From: an uncultured Alphaproteobacteria bacterium
GTDB lineage: Bacteria; Pseudomonadota; Alphaproteobacteria; RF32; CAG-239
DNA length: 64,000 bases
NCBI GenBank assembly: GCA_944391685.1
Contig: CALXUM010000002.1
Location: forward strand, 90,645-154,644
Reading direction: 5' to 3'
Position numbers and translations under genes: made by a program. Position 1 is the stretch's first letter. Each line of letters starts with the position of its first letter. Below are positions 9,608-18,242 of the stretch, one piece after another. The notes beneath the pieces are model-generated. The model saw nothing but the letters and a program-made list of their open reading frames with translations, did not search any database and was not told the DNA's origin.

Positions 9608-10905
9608 ATGCTACCGATGCATTGATAATTAAATCCTTTTTCTCTGGCTTCATCAGGATTTAACATATTTCGCAAATCAACAATATTTGGTGTATGCATA
9701 ACTTTTTTAACTTCATCTAAATCAACCTTGGCAAAATCATGCCATTCAGTCAAAATAGCCAATACATCAGCCCCTTTTGCAGCCTCTAAAGTATTACCTG
9801 CATAATAAATCTTATCACCAAAAATCTTACGGGCGTTTTCCATCGCTTTAGGATCAAAAGCCTTTATTTTAACATTATTTTTAATTAACTCTGCAACAAT
9901 CTGCACGGCCGGAGATTCTCTGCAGTCATCTGTTCCGTTTTTAAAAGCCAATCCCCAAACAGCAATTTTAGCATCAGGGATATTCTTCACTGTTTCCAAT
10001 ATTCTTCCCGCCATTTCGACCTTACGAGCATCATTACCTTTTATTGCCGCTTCAATTAAAGACAAATTAACCCCGTTGGTTCTTCCCATATAAGCCATTG
10101 CATTAGTATCTTTTGGGAAACAGGAGCCGCCATAACCAGGACCTGGATTCAAAAACTTATTTCCAATACGACTATCAAGCCCCATTCCCTGTGCAACTTC
10201 ATAAACATCAGCCCCTGCTTTTTCGCAAAAATTAGCCATTTCATTAATATAATGAATTTTAATCGCTAAGAAAGCATTTGAAGCATACTTAATCGTCTCC
10301 GAAGAACGTCTTTTAACAAACAACATTTTAGTCTTGCCTTCAAATGGTTTGTATAATTCTCTAATTAAATCGGCAGCTCTTTTAGTATTTGCTCCGACAA
10401 CAACTCTATCAGGACTAAAGAAATCATGCACGGCAAAACCTTCACGTAAAAATTCCGGCAACGATACGACATCAAAATCAGCCGTTGGATTTTTTTTACG
10501 AATTAGCCCTTCCACAACATCTCCTGTTCCAACCGGAACCGTAGACTTATTTGCTACTACCGTATAACCATGCAAATATTCAGCCAATTCCGTGGCCGCA
10601 GCGTGAATATATTTCATATCAGCTTCTTTTGTAACCGGATGAGGAGGCGTTCCCACTGCAATAATAACTAAATCAGCGGTTTCTACACCTTCTTTCATTG
10701 ATGTAGTAAATTTTAATTTTCCTGATGCAACATTTTTTTTAAATAAATCCTCAAGACCATCTTCAAAAATAGTAAGTCTTCCTGCTCTTAAAGCCTCTAT
10801 TTTAGAAACCTCACGATCAATACATGTAACATCATTTCCAAGTTCAGCTAAACCAACTCCTGTAGGTAATCCGACATACCCTGTTCCGATAATAGCAACC
10901 TTCAT
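9604..10905 (-). CDS. ugd: UDP-glucose 6-dehydrogenase
   Basis: 433 residues. The N-terminal Rossmann motif is VAIIGTGYVGLPTGVGLAE, the catalytic cysteine sits in GPGYGGSCFPKDTNAM, and WGLAFKNGTDDCRESPA marks the C-terminal UDP-binding domain. The enzyme oxidises UDP-glucose to UDP-glucuronate with two NAD+, feeding capsule, exopolysaccharide or LPS synthesis. The ATG at 10905 has AGAGGA four bases upstream; a TTG 15 bases earlier is less likely. The divergent polysaccharide cluster that begins at 11079 suggests the product is used for envelope glycans. Confidence 0.95.
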   Translation of the reverse strand: MKVAIIGTGYVGLPTGVGLAELGNDVTCIDREVSKIEALRAGRLTIFEDGLEDLFKKNVASGKLKFTTSMKEGVETADLVIIAVGTPPHPVTKEADMKYIHAAATELAEYLHGYTVVANKSTVPVGTGDVVEGLIRKKNPTADFDVVSLPEFLREGFAVHDFFSPDRVVVGANTKRAADLIRELYKPFEGKTKMLFVKRRSSETIKYASNAFLAIKIHYINEMANFCEKAGADVYEVAQGMGLDSRIGNKFLNPGPGYGGSCFPKDTNAMAYMGRTNGVNLSLIEAAIKGNDARKVEMAGRILETVKNIPDAKIAVWGLAFKNGTDDCRESPAVQIVAELIKNNVKIKAFDPKAMENARKIFGDKIYYAGNTLEAAKGADVLAILTEWHDFAKVDLDEVKKVMHTPNIVDLRNMLNPDEAREKGFNYQCIGSI

Positions 10906-11078
10906 GAAGTCCTCTAACAAAAATTATAACTGAAAAACTATTAACAAAATAAAGTTAACATTGCAAGCCATTAATATTTTGTACACCACTAAAAATTTCC
11001 CCAACATGTTTTTTTACTTGCAAATATAACATCTTTATAATAGCCTGCAACTCTAGTAAGATTCTATAAAGTGTAACA

Positions 11079-11930
11079 ATGTCAAAAGTAGCTGTACATA
11101 TACACATATTCTATCCCAATATGTGGCCCAAAATAAAAAAATACTTATCTAACCTTAATGGAATAGATAATGATATTTACATTACATTGACAGAGAAAAA
11201 TGATTATTTGGAAAATGAAATAAAAATTTCTTTTCCTAATGTAATAATCTGGATTGTTCCAAACAAAGGGTATGATATAGGCCCATTTTTCTATTTTTTA
11301 AAAAAAATAGATTTAAATAAATATGATTATATTCTCAAGCTTCACAGTAAAAATGAGAACCGCTACTGCATTACCAAAGTAAACGGTTTACACCTAACAC
11401 GAGAAATGTGGAATAACCTTTTATACAAATCTCTACTGGGATCATCAAAAATAATTAAACAAAATTTAAAAGCTATGGATACAGATCCTGGGATTGGAAT
11501 GATTGGTTCTCGTTACCTAATTACCAACTCACATCGTTATTACAAAGAGCACGAAAAGACAATAAAGCAAATATTATCAAAACTAAATCTACCCAACACA
11601 CCTATAAGTTTTGTCGCAGGTACAATGTTTTTAATACGTAGTAGAATACTAAAGCCGTTGCTTGATGCAGGATATGACATTAATAGCTTTTCAACATCTG
11701 ATTCATCAATACATGAAGGCACATTAGCCCATACCATGGAAAGAGTATTTGGTGTTTTAACTACTGCTCAAAAATATCGCATTTGTGGGTTTGATAACTA
11801 CAAATTTATAAAACTAAACTCAATATTTCATAAATTTTTACGCTTTATTTTCCAAAAAAAGATTTCCCAAAATAACTGTTTAACTATAAAAATTTTAAGA
11901 ATACCAATTTATCACAAGAAAATATCTTAA
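11079..11930 (+). CDS. Rhamnan synthesis protein F (RgpF)-like protein
   Basis: 283 residues. HIHIFYPNMWPKI at the N-terminus, then VPNKGYDIGPFFYFLKK and YILKLHSKNENR are the conserved blocks of the RgpF family, which is found in rhamnose-glucose polysaccharide and O-antigen clusters and is thought to be a glycosyltransferase or partner of one. A later SFVAGTMFLIRSRIL block is also family-like. First gene of a rightward envelope-polysaccharide group. Codon use is very AT-rich like its neighbours. The exact sugar added cannot be inferred. Confidence 0.75.
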   Translation: MSKVAVHIHIFYPNMWPKIKKYLSNLNGIDNDIYITLTEKNDYLENEIKISFPNVIIWIVPNKGYDIGPFFYFLKKIDLNKYDYILKLHSKNENRYCITKVNGLHLTREMWNNLLYKSLLGSSKIIKQNLKAMDTDPGIGMIGSRYLITNSHRYYKEHEKTIKQILSKLNLPNTPISFVAGTMFLIRSRILKPLLDAGYDINSFSTSDSSIHEGTLAHTMERVFGVLTTAQKYRICGFDNYKFIKLNSIFHKFLRFIFQKKISQNNCLTIKILRIPIYHKKIS

Positions 11931-11994
11931 TGCTTGCCAAATGAGCAAAAACAAATTAGCATATCCCTTTGATTACAATATTTTGGAATAAATA

Positions 11995-13758
11995 ATGTTT
12001 GGTAGTATAAAAAATAAAATAAAAAATTCATATATGATAAAAAATTATTCCAAGATTTACCCTTATGTAAAACCATACACATTCAGGGCTTTAGTCGCTG
12101 TACTTATAACGATTCCGATTGGAGCCATGGATGCCGTAATTGCTGCATCATTAAAACCATATATGGATGTAGTAATGGTTGAAAAGAGCACATCATCAAC
12201 AAGCTACATTCCTTTATTAATAATAATCTTTAGTATCCTACAAAGTTTGTTAAATTACACTGCCACCTACATGAATACTTGGGTTGGACGCAAGATTGCT
12301 AACGATGTAAAAATGGACTTATTTAAAAAACTTATGCACTATGATGCCAGTTTTTTTGATCGAAAAAATTCAGGTGACATCCAATTGCAATTCAACAATC
12401 AAGTCGACATGGCTTGTAATGGACTACTTTCAAATTTAAAACTATTTACCACTAGAGTCTTTTCTTCTCTTTCTTTAATTGCTGTTTTGTTTTATAACTC
12501 TTGGCAATTAGCTATTGTTGCGGTTATCATACTTTTAGGAGCCCTTTATCCTCTAACAACGATTCGCCGCAAAATAAAAGCATTGTTTGATAAAAATATT
12601 TTTTCAAGCTCGGTTGTAATGACCCATTATAACGAAACATTTAATGGTAATCGAATAATTGCGTCTTATAACCTCTATGATTACCAATTTGCACGCTTCA
12701 AAGAGACACTCCATTCTGTATTCAAAATCGGTATAAAAATGATTCAAAGAACAGGCATGATATCGCCATTCATGCATTTTGTTGTATCATTAGGAATAGC
12801 CTTAATTATTTGGCTTGGAAGTTATCTCATCGTAACTCACCAAATCACAGCCGGAAACTTTGTTTCTTTTATTGCTGCTCTAATTATGCTTTACAACCCT
12901 ATAAAAAGCATTGGCAATAACTTTAACTCTGTACAAATGTCTCTAATTGCTATGGAAGCTGTATTTAATACTCTTGAAGCTACTCCCAAAATTACTGATC
13001 GTCCTAATGCAAAACCACTAAAAGAGATAAAACATGAAATAGAATATAAAAACGTATGCTTTGAATATGTAAAAGGTAAACCGGTTCTAAAGAACATAAA
13101 CTTAAAAATAAAACCTGGTGAAACCATAGCTTTTGTAGGCAACTCCGGTGGCGGCAAAACAACCATGGTCAATCTTTTACCACGTTTTTATGATGTAAAA
13201 AGTGGTCAAATAACTATTGATGGAACGGATATAAGAGATTTTACCTTAGACTCTCTGCGAGATAAAATATCTGTCGTTTTTCAAGATAACTTTCTCTTTG
13301 CCGGCACCATCCGAGATAATATCCTTTTAGGCAAAGAAAACGCCACACAAAAAGAACTGGATAATGCTGTTAAAGCAGCCTGTTTGGAAGAATTTATATC
13401 CTCACTTGACAACGGACTTGATACTCAAATAGGTGAGCGAGGTGTTCTGCTCTCTGGCGGTCAAAAACAACGTATAGCTATTGCTCGTGCGTTTATCAAA
13501 AATGCCCCTATTGTCATTCTTGATGAAGCAACATCAGCTCTTGATAACAAATCAGAAGCAGTCGTTCAATCTGCCATAGACAACCTTATGAAAGACCGCA
13601 CTGTATTTATCATTGCCCACCGACTATCAACAGTACGCAATGCTGATAAAATCGTTGTAGTAAATTACGGAGAATTGGTTGAAAGCGGCACCCATGATGA
13701 GCTATTAGCCAAAGAAGGCAGTATTTATGCATCTTTATATAAGACGCAAATCAAATAA
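11995..13758 (+). CDS. ABC transporter, MsbA-like lipid/polysaccharide exporter (fused TMD-NBD)
   Basis: 587 residues, the usual length of an ABC exporter half-transporter. Residues 30-330 hold six membrane helices (ABC_membrane). The nucleotide-binding domain has Walker A VGNSGGGKTTMVNLL, Q-loop VVFQDNFLF, signature LLSGGQKQRIAIARAF, Walker B PIVILDEATSALD and H-loop IIAHRLST. MsbA-like proteins form homodimers that flip lipid A or lipid-linked glycans across the inner membrane. Its position inside a glycosyltransferase cluster suggests a lipid-linked polysaccharide cargo. Function as lipid A flippase itself is possible but not shown. Confidence 0.9.
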   Translation: MFGSIKNKIKNSYMIKNYSKIYPYVKPYTFRALVAVLITIPIGAMDAVIAASLKPYMDVVMVEKSTSSTSYIPLLIIIFSILQSLLNYTATYMNTWVGRKIANDVKMDLFKKLMHYDASFFDRKNSGDIQLQFNNQVDMACNGLLSNLKLFTTRVFSSLSLIAVLFYNSWQLAIVAVIILLGALYPLTTIRRKIKALFDKNIFSSSVVMTHYNETFNGNRIIASYNLYDYQFARFKETLHSVFKIGIKMIQRTGMISPFMHFVVSLGIALIIWLGSYLIVTHQITAGNFVSFIAALIMLYNPIKSIGNNFNSVQMSLIAMEAVFNTLEATPKITDRPNAKPLKEIKHEIEYKNVCFEYVKGKPVLKNINLKIKPGETIAFVGNSGGGKTTMVNLLPRFYDVKSGQITIDGTDIRDFTLDSLRDKISVVFQDNFLFAGTIRDNILLGKENATQKELDNAVKAACLEEFISSLDNGLDTQIGERGVLLSGGQKQRIAIARAFIKNAPIVILDEATSALDNKSEAVVQSAIDNLMKDRTVFIIAHRLSTVRNADKIVVVNYGELVESGTHDELLAKEGSIYASLYKTQIK

Positions 13759-13774
13759 AACTTGGAGCCCTTAA

Positions 13775-14731
13775 ATGAACTCTGACAACTTAAAAGAAAA
13801 AATAGTCTCATTTGTCATAAAAATTTCTTCATCATTAATACCTAATCGCAGAATTCGCCACAAACTACGTCAAAAATGGTGGTATAAATATATAATATTG
13901 CCACGCATTGCTTCCAACAAACTAAAAACTGGTATAAATACAAAGCCACGGGAAAAAGAATTAATTGTATCTCTAACATCTTATCCTGCCCGTATTAACG
14001 AATTACATGCTTGTATATTCTCCTTACTTGACCAAAGTTGCAAAGCCGACCGTGTGATTTTATACTTGGCAAAATCACAATTTCCAAACTTAGAACAAGA
14101 TTTACCGCAATCTCTTCTAAATTTACAGAAATTAGGGCTTACAATATCATGGTATGATGAAGACATTAGATCTTATAAAAAACTAATTCCAACTCTACAA
14201 CAATATCCTGAAGCAGTAATTATCACTGCCGATGATGATTTTTATTATCCTAAAGACTATATTAAAACTTTATACGAAGCCTACCGGCAAAACCCAAACT
14301 GCCTTCACTGCCATCGAGCCCATTACATAGAATTTAACTCCGATGGTAATATCGCTCCGTATTTATCTTGGAAAAAGAGAGTAAAAACTACCAAAGCAGA
14401 ATTTTCAAACTTTTGCACCACCGGTGCCGGTGTTATATTTCCTCCACATATTTTGCATAAAGATGTAACCAATAAACAACTATTTTTAAAATTAGCTCCT
14501 ACTGCAGATGATATCTGGTTTTGGGCTATGGCAGTCGCCAATAATGTAAAAATAAACAAACTTCCCTTTTTCCTTATGGAAAAACGTTGCACACTACCAT
14601 GTCAGTCAGATAACGAAAAACCTCTTAATGCCGTAAACTGTGCTCAGGGACAAAATGATGTTCAACTTGCTGCAGTATTAAAACAATATCCTCAAATTTT
14701 GCAAAGACTGCACACTGAAAGGAATTTATAA
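13775..14731 (+). CDS. Glycosyltransferase-like protein
   Basis: 318 residues. ELIVSLTSYPARINELHACI is followed by CKADRVILYLA and then VIITADDDFYYPKDYIKTLY, a DxD-type segment where a GT-A glycosyltransferase would bind the nucleotide-sugar metal. A later APTADDIWFWAMAV block with two acidic residues is typical of the same family. A predicted polybasic N-terminus (residues 20-45) may peripherally anchor it to the membrane. It lies 16 bp after the ABC exporter and abuts the PIG-L gene, so the three are probably one operon. The sugar and acceptor are unknown. Confidence 0.72.
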   Translation: MNSDNLKEKIVSFVIKISSSLIPNRRIRHKLRQKWWYKYIILPRIASNKLKTGINTKPREKELIVSLTSYPARINELHACIFSLLDQSCKADRVILYLAKSQFPNLEQDLPQSLLNLQKLGLTISWYDEDIRSYKKLIPTLQQYPEAVIITADDDFYYPKDYIKTLYEAYRQNPNCLHCHRAHYIEFNSDGNIAPYLSWKKRVKTTKAEFSNFCTTGAGVIFPPHILHKDVTNKQLFLKLAPTADDIWFWAMAVANNVKINKLPFFLMEKRCTLPCQSDNEKPLNAVNCAQGQNDVQLAAVLKQYPQILQRLHTERNL

Positions 14732-15568
14732 ATGAAAAATTTTTTAATCACTTTGATATCATTGTTTATTCCCTGCAAAAAAAAACGTCGCAATGTAAGA
14801 GATTATCTGCGAGCCCGTTTCAATGTCATCAGCAATCGTAACCCTATGATGATAAAAAAATACCCTTGTTTTCCTAACGCACTTATCAAAAAAAATCATC
14901 GTTGTTTAATTGTTGCCCCACACCCTGATGATGAATGCATAGGTTGCGGAGGAATTATCTCTAAATATGCCTCTAACATTGATGTCCTTATAATCAATAG
15001 TTCTGGCGTCGCCCGCAACAAAAAAGAATTAAATGCCGAACATATGGCTGATATTAGAATAAAAGAATTTAATCAGTGCATGAATAAAGCTAAAATAAAA
15101 AATCGTTGGATTTTCAGAATTTTCGGCACACCACCCATGTTTGAAGATATAGAAAAACATTTTGATGAATATCTTAAAACAGTTGATTTCAAATCATATG
15201 ACCGCATTTTTATGCCGCATATTTCTGACGGACATAAAGAACACCGTTACGTTAGTACTTGTTTACTGCCTCGTCTGCTTGAAAAGAGTGGTTTCAAAAA
15301 AGCATCTCTGGCCGTTTTTTATGAAGTATGGTCAACAATTGATGATCCCAACTATTTTGAAGACATTTCATCTGTTGTCAAAAACAAATCCAAACTTCTG
15401 TCAATATACAAAAGCCAAGGCGGAGATAACTATGCCAAACGCATTTTAGGCTTAAACCAATACCGCGGCCTGGTATCCAGATATGAATATGCCGAAGCTT
15501 TCAAAATAGTTCCTATGACAGATTTCTTAGAACTAGCAAAAAAAGAAAATTCAGACTTTCCCATCTAA
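14732..15568 (+). CDS. PIG-L family deacetylase
   Basis: 278 residues. CLIVAPHPDDECIGCGG near residue 55 is the PIG-L/LmbE metal site (HPDDE with the Asp and Glu next to His), and FMPHISDGHKEHRYVS supplies the second histidine block. These zinc enzymes remove acetyl groups from N-acetylglucosaminyl lipids or sugars. It starts at the base following the stop of the upstream glycosyltransferase gene, so translational coupling is likely. In this context it may N-deacetylate a sugar of the envelope glycan. Confidence 0.85.
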   Translation: MKNFLITLISLFIPCKKKRRNVRDYLRARFNVISNRNPMMIKKYPCFPNALIKKNHRCLIVAPHPDDECIGCGGIISKYASNIDVLIINSSGVARNKKELNAEHMADIRIKEFNQCMNKAKIKNRWIFRIFGTPPMFEDIEKHFDEYLKTVDFKSYDRIFMPHISDGHKEHRYVSTCLLPRLLEKSGFKKASLAVFYEVWSTIDDPNYFEDISSVVKNKSKLLSIYKSQGGDNYAKRILGLNQYRGLVSRYEYAEAFKIVPMTDFLELAKKENSDFPI

Positions 15569-15572
15569 AATA

Positions 15573-16097
15573 CTATTTCCTGTAAGGTGTCAGCCGTGGA
15601 ATAAAACGAGGAACATTGTTTTTATATTCCTCATATTCTTTGCCATAACGTTTAAGCAAGCCTTTTTCTTCTGAAAGAGGAAAGTAAATAGCATTAATTA
15701 CAACAAAAATCAGCCAATAAATCAATAATGCCTTGCTTTGAAACAATATAACTTCACCTAACAAAAACAAAAATACTCCCAATAACATCGGGTTACGCAC
15801 ATAAGCATAAGGCCCGCTTATAATAAGTTTGTTTATCGGGTTCCATGGAGCCAAAGATCCTTTGCCGACAGCTGCAAACATCCTCATTGTCCAAACCATC
15901 AAAAATAAACCTAAAGCAAAAGCCACAGTCATCAAAAATAACATTATTGATAATTTAAATGACACAAACTCAAACCCGCAAAAGAATAAAATAATTGCAG
16001 GGATTGTCAGCAAAACGTTCACAGGCAAGATCAAAATAGCTTTCAGCACTTCATTCTCCATAAATAATGATGACTTTAATAATAAATAATCCCTCAC
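15573..16097 (-). CDS. Isoprenylcysteine methyltransferase (ICMT)/PEMT-like membrane protein
   Basis: 174 residues with four or five membrane helices. The C-terminal block GPYAYVRNPMLLGVFLFLLG followed by EEKGLLKRYGKEYEEYKNNV is the conserved SAM-binding region of the ICMT/phospholipid-methyltransferase superfamily. The substrate in bacteria is usually unknown. The longest frame starts at a GTG (16097); an ATG at 16061 (MENEVLKAILIL) is equally plausible since neither has a clear ribosome site. It converges on the PIG-L gene with 4 bp between stops. Confidence 0.75.
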   Translation of the reverse strand: MRDYLLLKSSLFMENEVLKAILILPVNVLLTIPAIILFFCGFEFVSFKLSIMLFLMTVAFALGLFLMVWTMRMFAAVGKGSLAPWNPINKLIISGPYAYVRNPMLLGVFLFLLGEVILFQSKALLIYWLIFVVINAIYFPLSEEKGLLKRYGKEYEEYKNNVPRFIPRLTPYRK

Positions 16098-16223
16098 TTA
16101 AAACAAGCTAAAAAATTAGCCCGCCTGAGGTTGGTAGTGAACCTACTTATCTCGTAGGTTCAAATCTGGCCGCGCCATATAAAAATAAAAAAGGCCAACC
16201 TAGTGGTTAGCCTTTTTTCTTTT

Positions 16224-16298
16224 TGGTTGCGGGGGCAGGATTTACTAAAGTTGCCTCTACACCTCTGAGCCAAGGCTCACCGGCGTTCTCACGCCCGC
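16224..16298 (-). pseudogene. Decayed tRNA-fMet-like sequence, copy 1
   Basis: Reverse strand. The 3' end AAATCCTGCCCCCGCAACCA differs from the intact tRNA-fMet at 63897-63973 by one base, the 5' end GCGGG matches, and the D-arm region (GAGAACGCCGGTGAGC versus GAGCAGCCCGGTAGCTC) is still recognisable. The anticodon loop reads CTCAGAG instead of CTCATAA and the T arm has lost TTC, so it cannot be a working tRNA. Confidence 0.5.
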
Positions 16299-16397
16299 CT
16301 GAGGTTTGTAGTGAACCTACTTATCTCGTAGGTTCAAATCTGGCCGCGCCATATAAAAATAAAAAAGGCCAACCTAGTGGTTAGCCTTTTTTCTTTT

Positions 16398-16472
16398 TGG
16401 TTGCGGGGGCAGGATTTACTAAAGTTGCCTCTACACCTCTGAGCCAAGGCTCACCGGCGTTCTCACGCCCGC
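16398..16472 (-). pseudogene. Decayed tRNA-fMet-like sequence, copy 2
   Basis: The second copy of the same degenerate tRNA-like segment, 174 bp from the first. The two copies are identical over the parts I compared, so the array duplicated after the tRNA-like sequence had decayed. Confidence 0.5.
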
Positions 16473-16571
16473 CTGAGGTTTGTAGTGAACCTACTTATCT
16501 CGTAGGTTCAAATCTGGCCGCGCCATACAAAAATAAAAAAGGCCGTCATTAAAAGACGGCTTTTATATTTT

Positions 16572-16628
16572 TGGTTGCGGGGGGAGGATTTGAACCTCCG
16601 ACCTTCAGGTTATGAGCCTGACGAGCTA
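16572..16628 (-). other. attL: 57-bp 3' fragment of tRNA-fMet
   Basis: Identical to 63897-63953. It begins with the reverse complement of CCA and runs through the T arm and anticodon arm to the D arm, then diverges into phage sequence at 16629. This is the displaced host 3' end; the complete gene was rebuilt at the right end. Confidence 0.95.
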
Positions 16629-16680
16629 AAAACAAAACACTAAGAAAACAGCCGGTTTCCGGCAATGTTATAAAACCCGT

Positions 16681-16697
16681 CTAGCAAATGCCTAGCA
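16681..16697. other. Left copy of 17-bp repeat, probable integrase arm site
   Basis: CTAGCAAATGCCTAGCA, made of two CTAGCA half-sites four to five bases apart. The same 17 bp occur at 63762-63778. Both copies lie 53 to 119 bp inside an att core, where tyrosine integrases bind arm sites. Confidence 0.6.
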
Positions 16698-16720
16698 ACG
16701 CCCGATTTTTGACATAAAAA

Positions 16721-16754
16721 AACGACAGTCAAAACTGACGAAGTGACTGCCGTT
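16721..16754 (-). terminator. Terminator of the leftward early transcript
   Basis: An 11-bp stem AACGACAGTCA ... TGACTGCCGTT with one mismatch, followed on the reverse strand by a T-rich stretch. It lies just beyond the stop of the last leftward gene. Confidence 0.75.
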
Positions 16755-16770
16755 TTGCTACTTTCTTATT

Positions 16771-17385
16771 TTACCACCAGAAAAAGCCGTTTTGCAGCCA
16801 AAAACAGCCGCCAAATACCAGCCCGCCGACAAGTTTCTCGGCCAAATTGGTGGCGCTGCCGACAAACGGGATTCTGCCGTCGAATATCCACGGATCGCGT
16901 TCGGCCAAGGTATGGCACAGAGCGTAGATCGGGCTGACCGCCGCTCCGATCAGGATGTAGCGCCAGTCAAGCAACATCATCGGGATCATCGGACAGGTAT
17001 AGCGCAAGCCCATATAAACAAAGTCATACATAAAACCGTATTTACTGTCCGGAACTTTGAAGGCCTTGTCAAACAGCCAGTCAACCGGGTAATGATACCA
17101 GCGCTCATTGTAGCGTCGGATGGTTTCCTCGCTGGGTGTCCCCCGGCCGATATCAAAGCAGGCGCCATGTCCGCGGCTCCAGAACTGGAATTGCAGCCAG
17201 CAACTGACGATAGCGGCACCGAGCCAGTTTTGCCAGCTCGACCAGTCAAACAGATAAATACTCATAAAAACTGCCAGCATGCAAACCGTTTGCACACCGC
17301 GGTTGCGCAAAATTTTATATGCTTCCAGGCATCCGCCGTACCAGCGGCGCAGGAAAGCGCCAAGCAAAAAATAAAAAATTGTCAT
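16771..17385 (-). CDS. Phage membrane protein of unknown function
   Basis: 204 residues rich in Trp and Tyr with about four hydrophobic helices: the N-terminal MTIFYFLLGAFL, VCMLAVFMSIYLFDW, a segment around CPMIPMMLLDWRYILIGAAV and LVGGLVFGGCFWL. Charged loops between the second and third helices carry GRGTPSEETIRRYNERWY. I do not recognise the family. It is the last gene of the leftward early transcript and has its own terminator, a place where lysogeny-expressed superinfection-exclusion proteins often sit; that role is only a guess. Confidence 0.7.
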   Translation of the reverse strand: MTIFYFLLGAFLRRWYGGCLEAYKILRNRGVQTVCMLAVFMSIYLFDWSSWQNWLGAAIVSCWLQFQFWSRGHGACFDIGRGTPSEETIRRYNERWYHYPVDWLFDKAFKVPDSKYGFMYDFVYMGLRYTCPMIPMMLLDWRYILIGAAVSPIYALCHTLAERDPWIFDGRIPFVGSATNLAEKLVGGLVFGGCFWLQNGFFWW

Positions 17386-17403
17386 TGTTCTCTCCTTATT
17401 TAG

Positions 17404-17736
17404 TTAGTTAAGATATTCGCCGCGCGGGGATAACCGGCGGCCGAGTTTGATGGCATAGACAGGCTCGTCAATAGCCAAATCTGTGCCCTTGCCATTAACG
17501 ACGGAAATATCGTCAATGACAAAAGTCATCGTCCGGCCGCCATAGCCGAGCGAGAATTTGACTTCGTCGTATATTTCGCCAGGCGTTCCATACACATCAG
17601 CCCCGTGAAAATACTGCTCCGTCCGCTTAAGCCTGCGGATCCAGTAGCCCTTAAATTCTCGGTATTCGACGGTCTTCTCGCCGGATTCGATTTTTTCAAA
17701 CCATTCTTTTTTTAACGGCAGATAAAGCGTGTTCAT
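17404..17736 (-). CDS. ASCH-domain-like protein
   Basis: 110 residues. The start MNTLYLPLKKEWFEKIESG followed by EKTVEYREFKGYW matches the ASCH fold opening (L-x-hydrophobic-K-x-x-W-F-x-x-I-x-x-G-x-K-x-x-E-x-R), and VKFSLGYGGRTMTF supplies later strands. ASCH domains bind RNA or modified nucleosides and occur in phages and toxin-like settings. The ATG at 17736 has GAGG upstream; an in-frame TTG lies 12 bases earlier. The preceding gene's stop lies 8 bp before the start. Confidence 0.65.
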   Translation of the reverse strand: MNTLYLPLKKEWFEKIESGEKTVEYREFKGYWIRRLKRTEQYFHGADVYGTPGEIYDEVKFSLGYGGRTMTFVIDDISVVNGKGTDLAIDEPVYAIKLGRRLSPRGEYLN

Positions 17737-17744
17737 GGCAAGCC

Positions 17745-18017
17745 TCAAAACGGAATTTCATCGTCAACAGAGGCAGATGGCGCAGACGCTCCGGCCTCTG
17801 GTTGTGCCGCAGGTGTTCCGGCATTGTTTTGGCCTTGGGTATCCTTAAAAGCCAAACTCATATATTTTTGTCCGCTTTGCGACACAGTTATCCATGCAGA
17901 AACATAAAACTTTTTGCCAAAAATAGTCGCGCTTCCGGTATAATCCGGACGCTTTTCATTTCCTTGTTTATCATTTTTGAACAGGGCGCCTTGCCCGGCT
18001 CTTTGATTGTCTGACAT
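17745..18017 (-). CDS. Small protein with SSB-type C-terminal tip
   Basis: 90 residues. Residues 22-58 (PDYTGSATIFGKKFYVSAW, then QKYMSLAFK) look like an OB-fold-style beta hairpin region, followed by an Ala/Pro/Gln-rich linker and the terminal residues VDDEIPF. That tail closely resembles the DDDIPF tip of bacterial SSB, which recruits replication and repair proteins. I infer a single-strand DNA-associated role, supported by neighbours such as RecT and nucleases. The body is not an ordinary SSB and its family is not certain. Confidence 0.6.
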   Translation of the reverse strand: MSDNQRAGQGALFKNDKQGNEKRPDYTGSATIFGKKFYVSAWITVSQSGQKYMSLAFKDTQGQNNAGTPAAQPEAGASAPSASVDDEIPF

Positions 18018-18026
18018 TTTAACCTC

Positions 18027-18230
18027 CTATGCGATAATATCCGGAATGTCGTCCGGCTGTGGTTTTTCCAAGACCAGCGTCAGAACAGCCCGGCGCTCAT
18101 CCTCTTGTTTAAGCTCGGCTGAGACGTAGCGATAGCCGTCCTCGTCGTGCATTTTGCGGCAAACGCCCAAAAGCGTGATGACCGCGTTTAAGTTCTCTTT
18201 TTTATTCGGAAATTCGATGACATCAGCCAT
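18027..18230 (-). CDS. Small hypothetical phage protein
   Basis: 67 residues (MADVIEFPNKKENLNAVI ... PQPDDIPDIIA), preceded by AGGAGG with good spacing. Mixed alpha/beta character, acidic tail. No family recognised. It sits between the SSB-tail gene and the C5 methyltransferase in the leftward early operon. Confidence 0.6.
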   Translation of the reverse strand: MADVIEFPNKKENLNAVITLLGVCRKMHDEDGYRYVSAELKQEDERRAVLTLVLEKPQPDDIPDIIA

Positions 18231-18242
18231 ATTGTCCTCCTT

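Larger units (their letters stand above)
16119..16571. repeat. 174-bp tandem repeat, two full copies and a partial third, beside attL
   Basis: Units begin at 16119, 16293 and 16467 with GCCCGCCTGAGGTT. Units 1 and 2 are 174 bp and differ by a single G/T near their start. Unit 3 keeps the first ~60 bp and then switches to a different terminator hairpin (GCCGTC ... GACGGC) that abuts attL. Each full unit contains a GGCCAACC ... GGTTAGCC hairpin with T runs and, on the reverse strand, small hairpins GAACCTAC-GTAGGTTC and GGCGT-GAGA-ACGCC. No coding sequence is visible in 16098-16571. The unit could encode a small structured RNA ending in the terminator, or be a decayed tRNA-derived scar. Confidence 0.8.

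Noticed and set aside
16119..16571. CRISPR array
   Set aside because: The repeats are 174 bp long and directly adjacent with no unique spacers, and no cas genes are present.
16119..16571. 6S or tmRNA gene copies
   Set aside because: Hairpins and a terminator are visible, but size and landmarks do not match either RNA as I know them.
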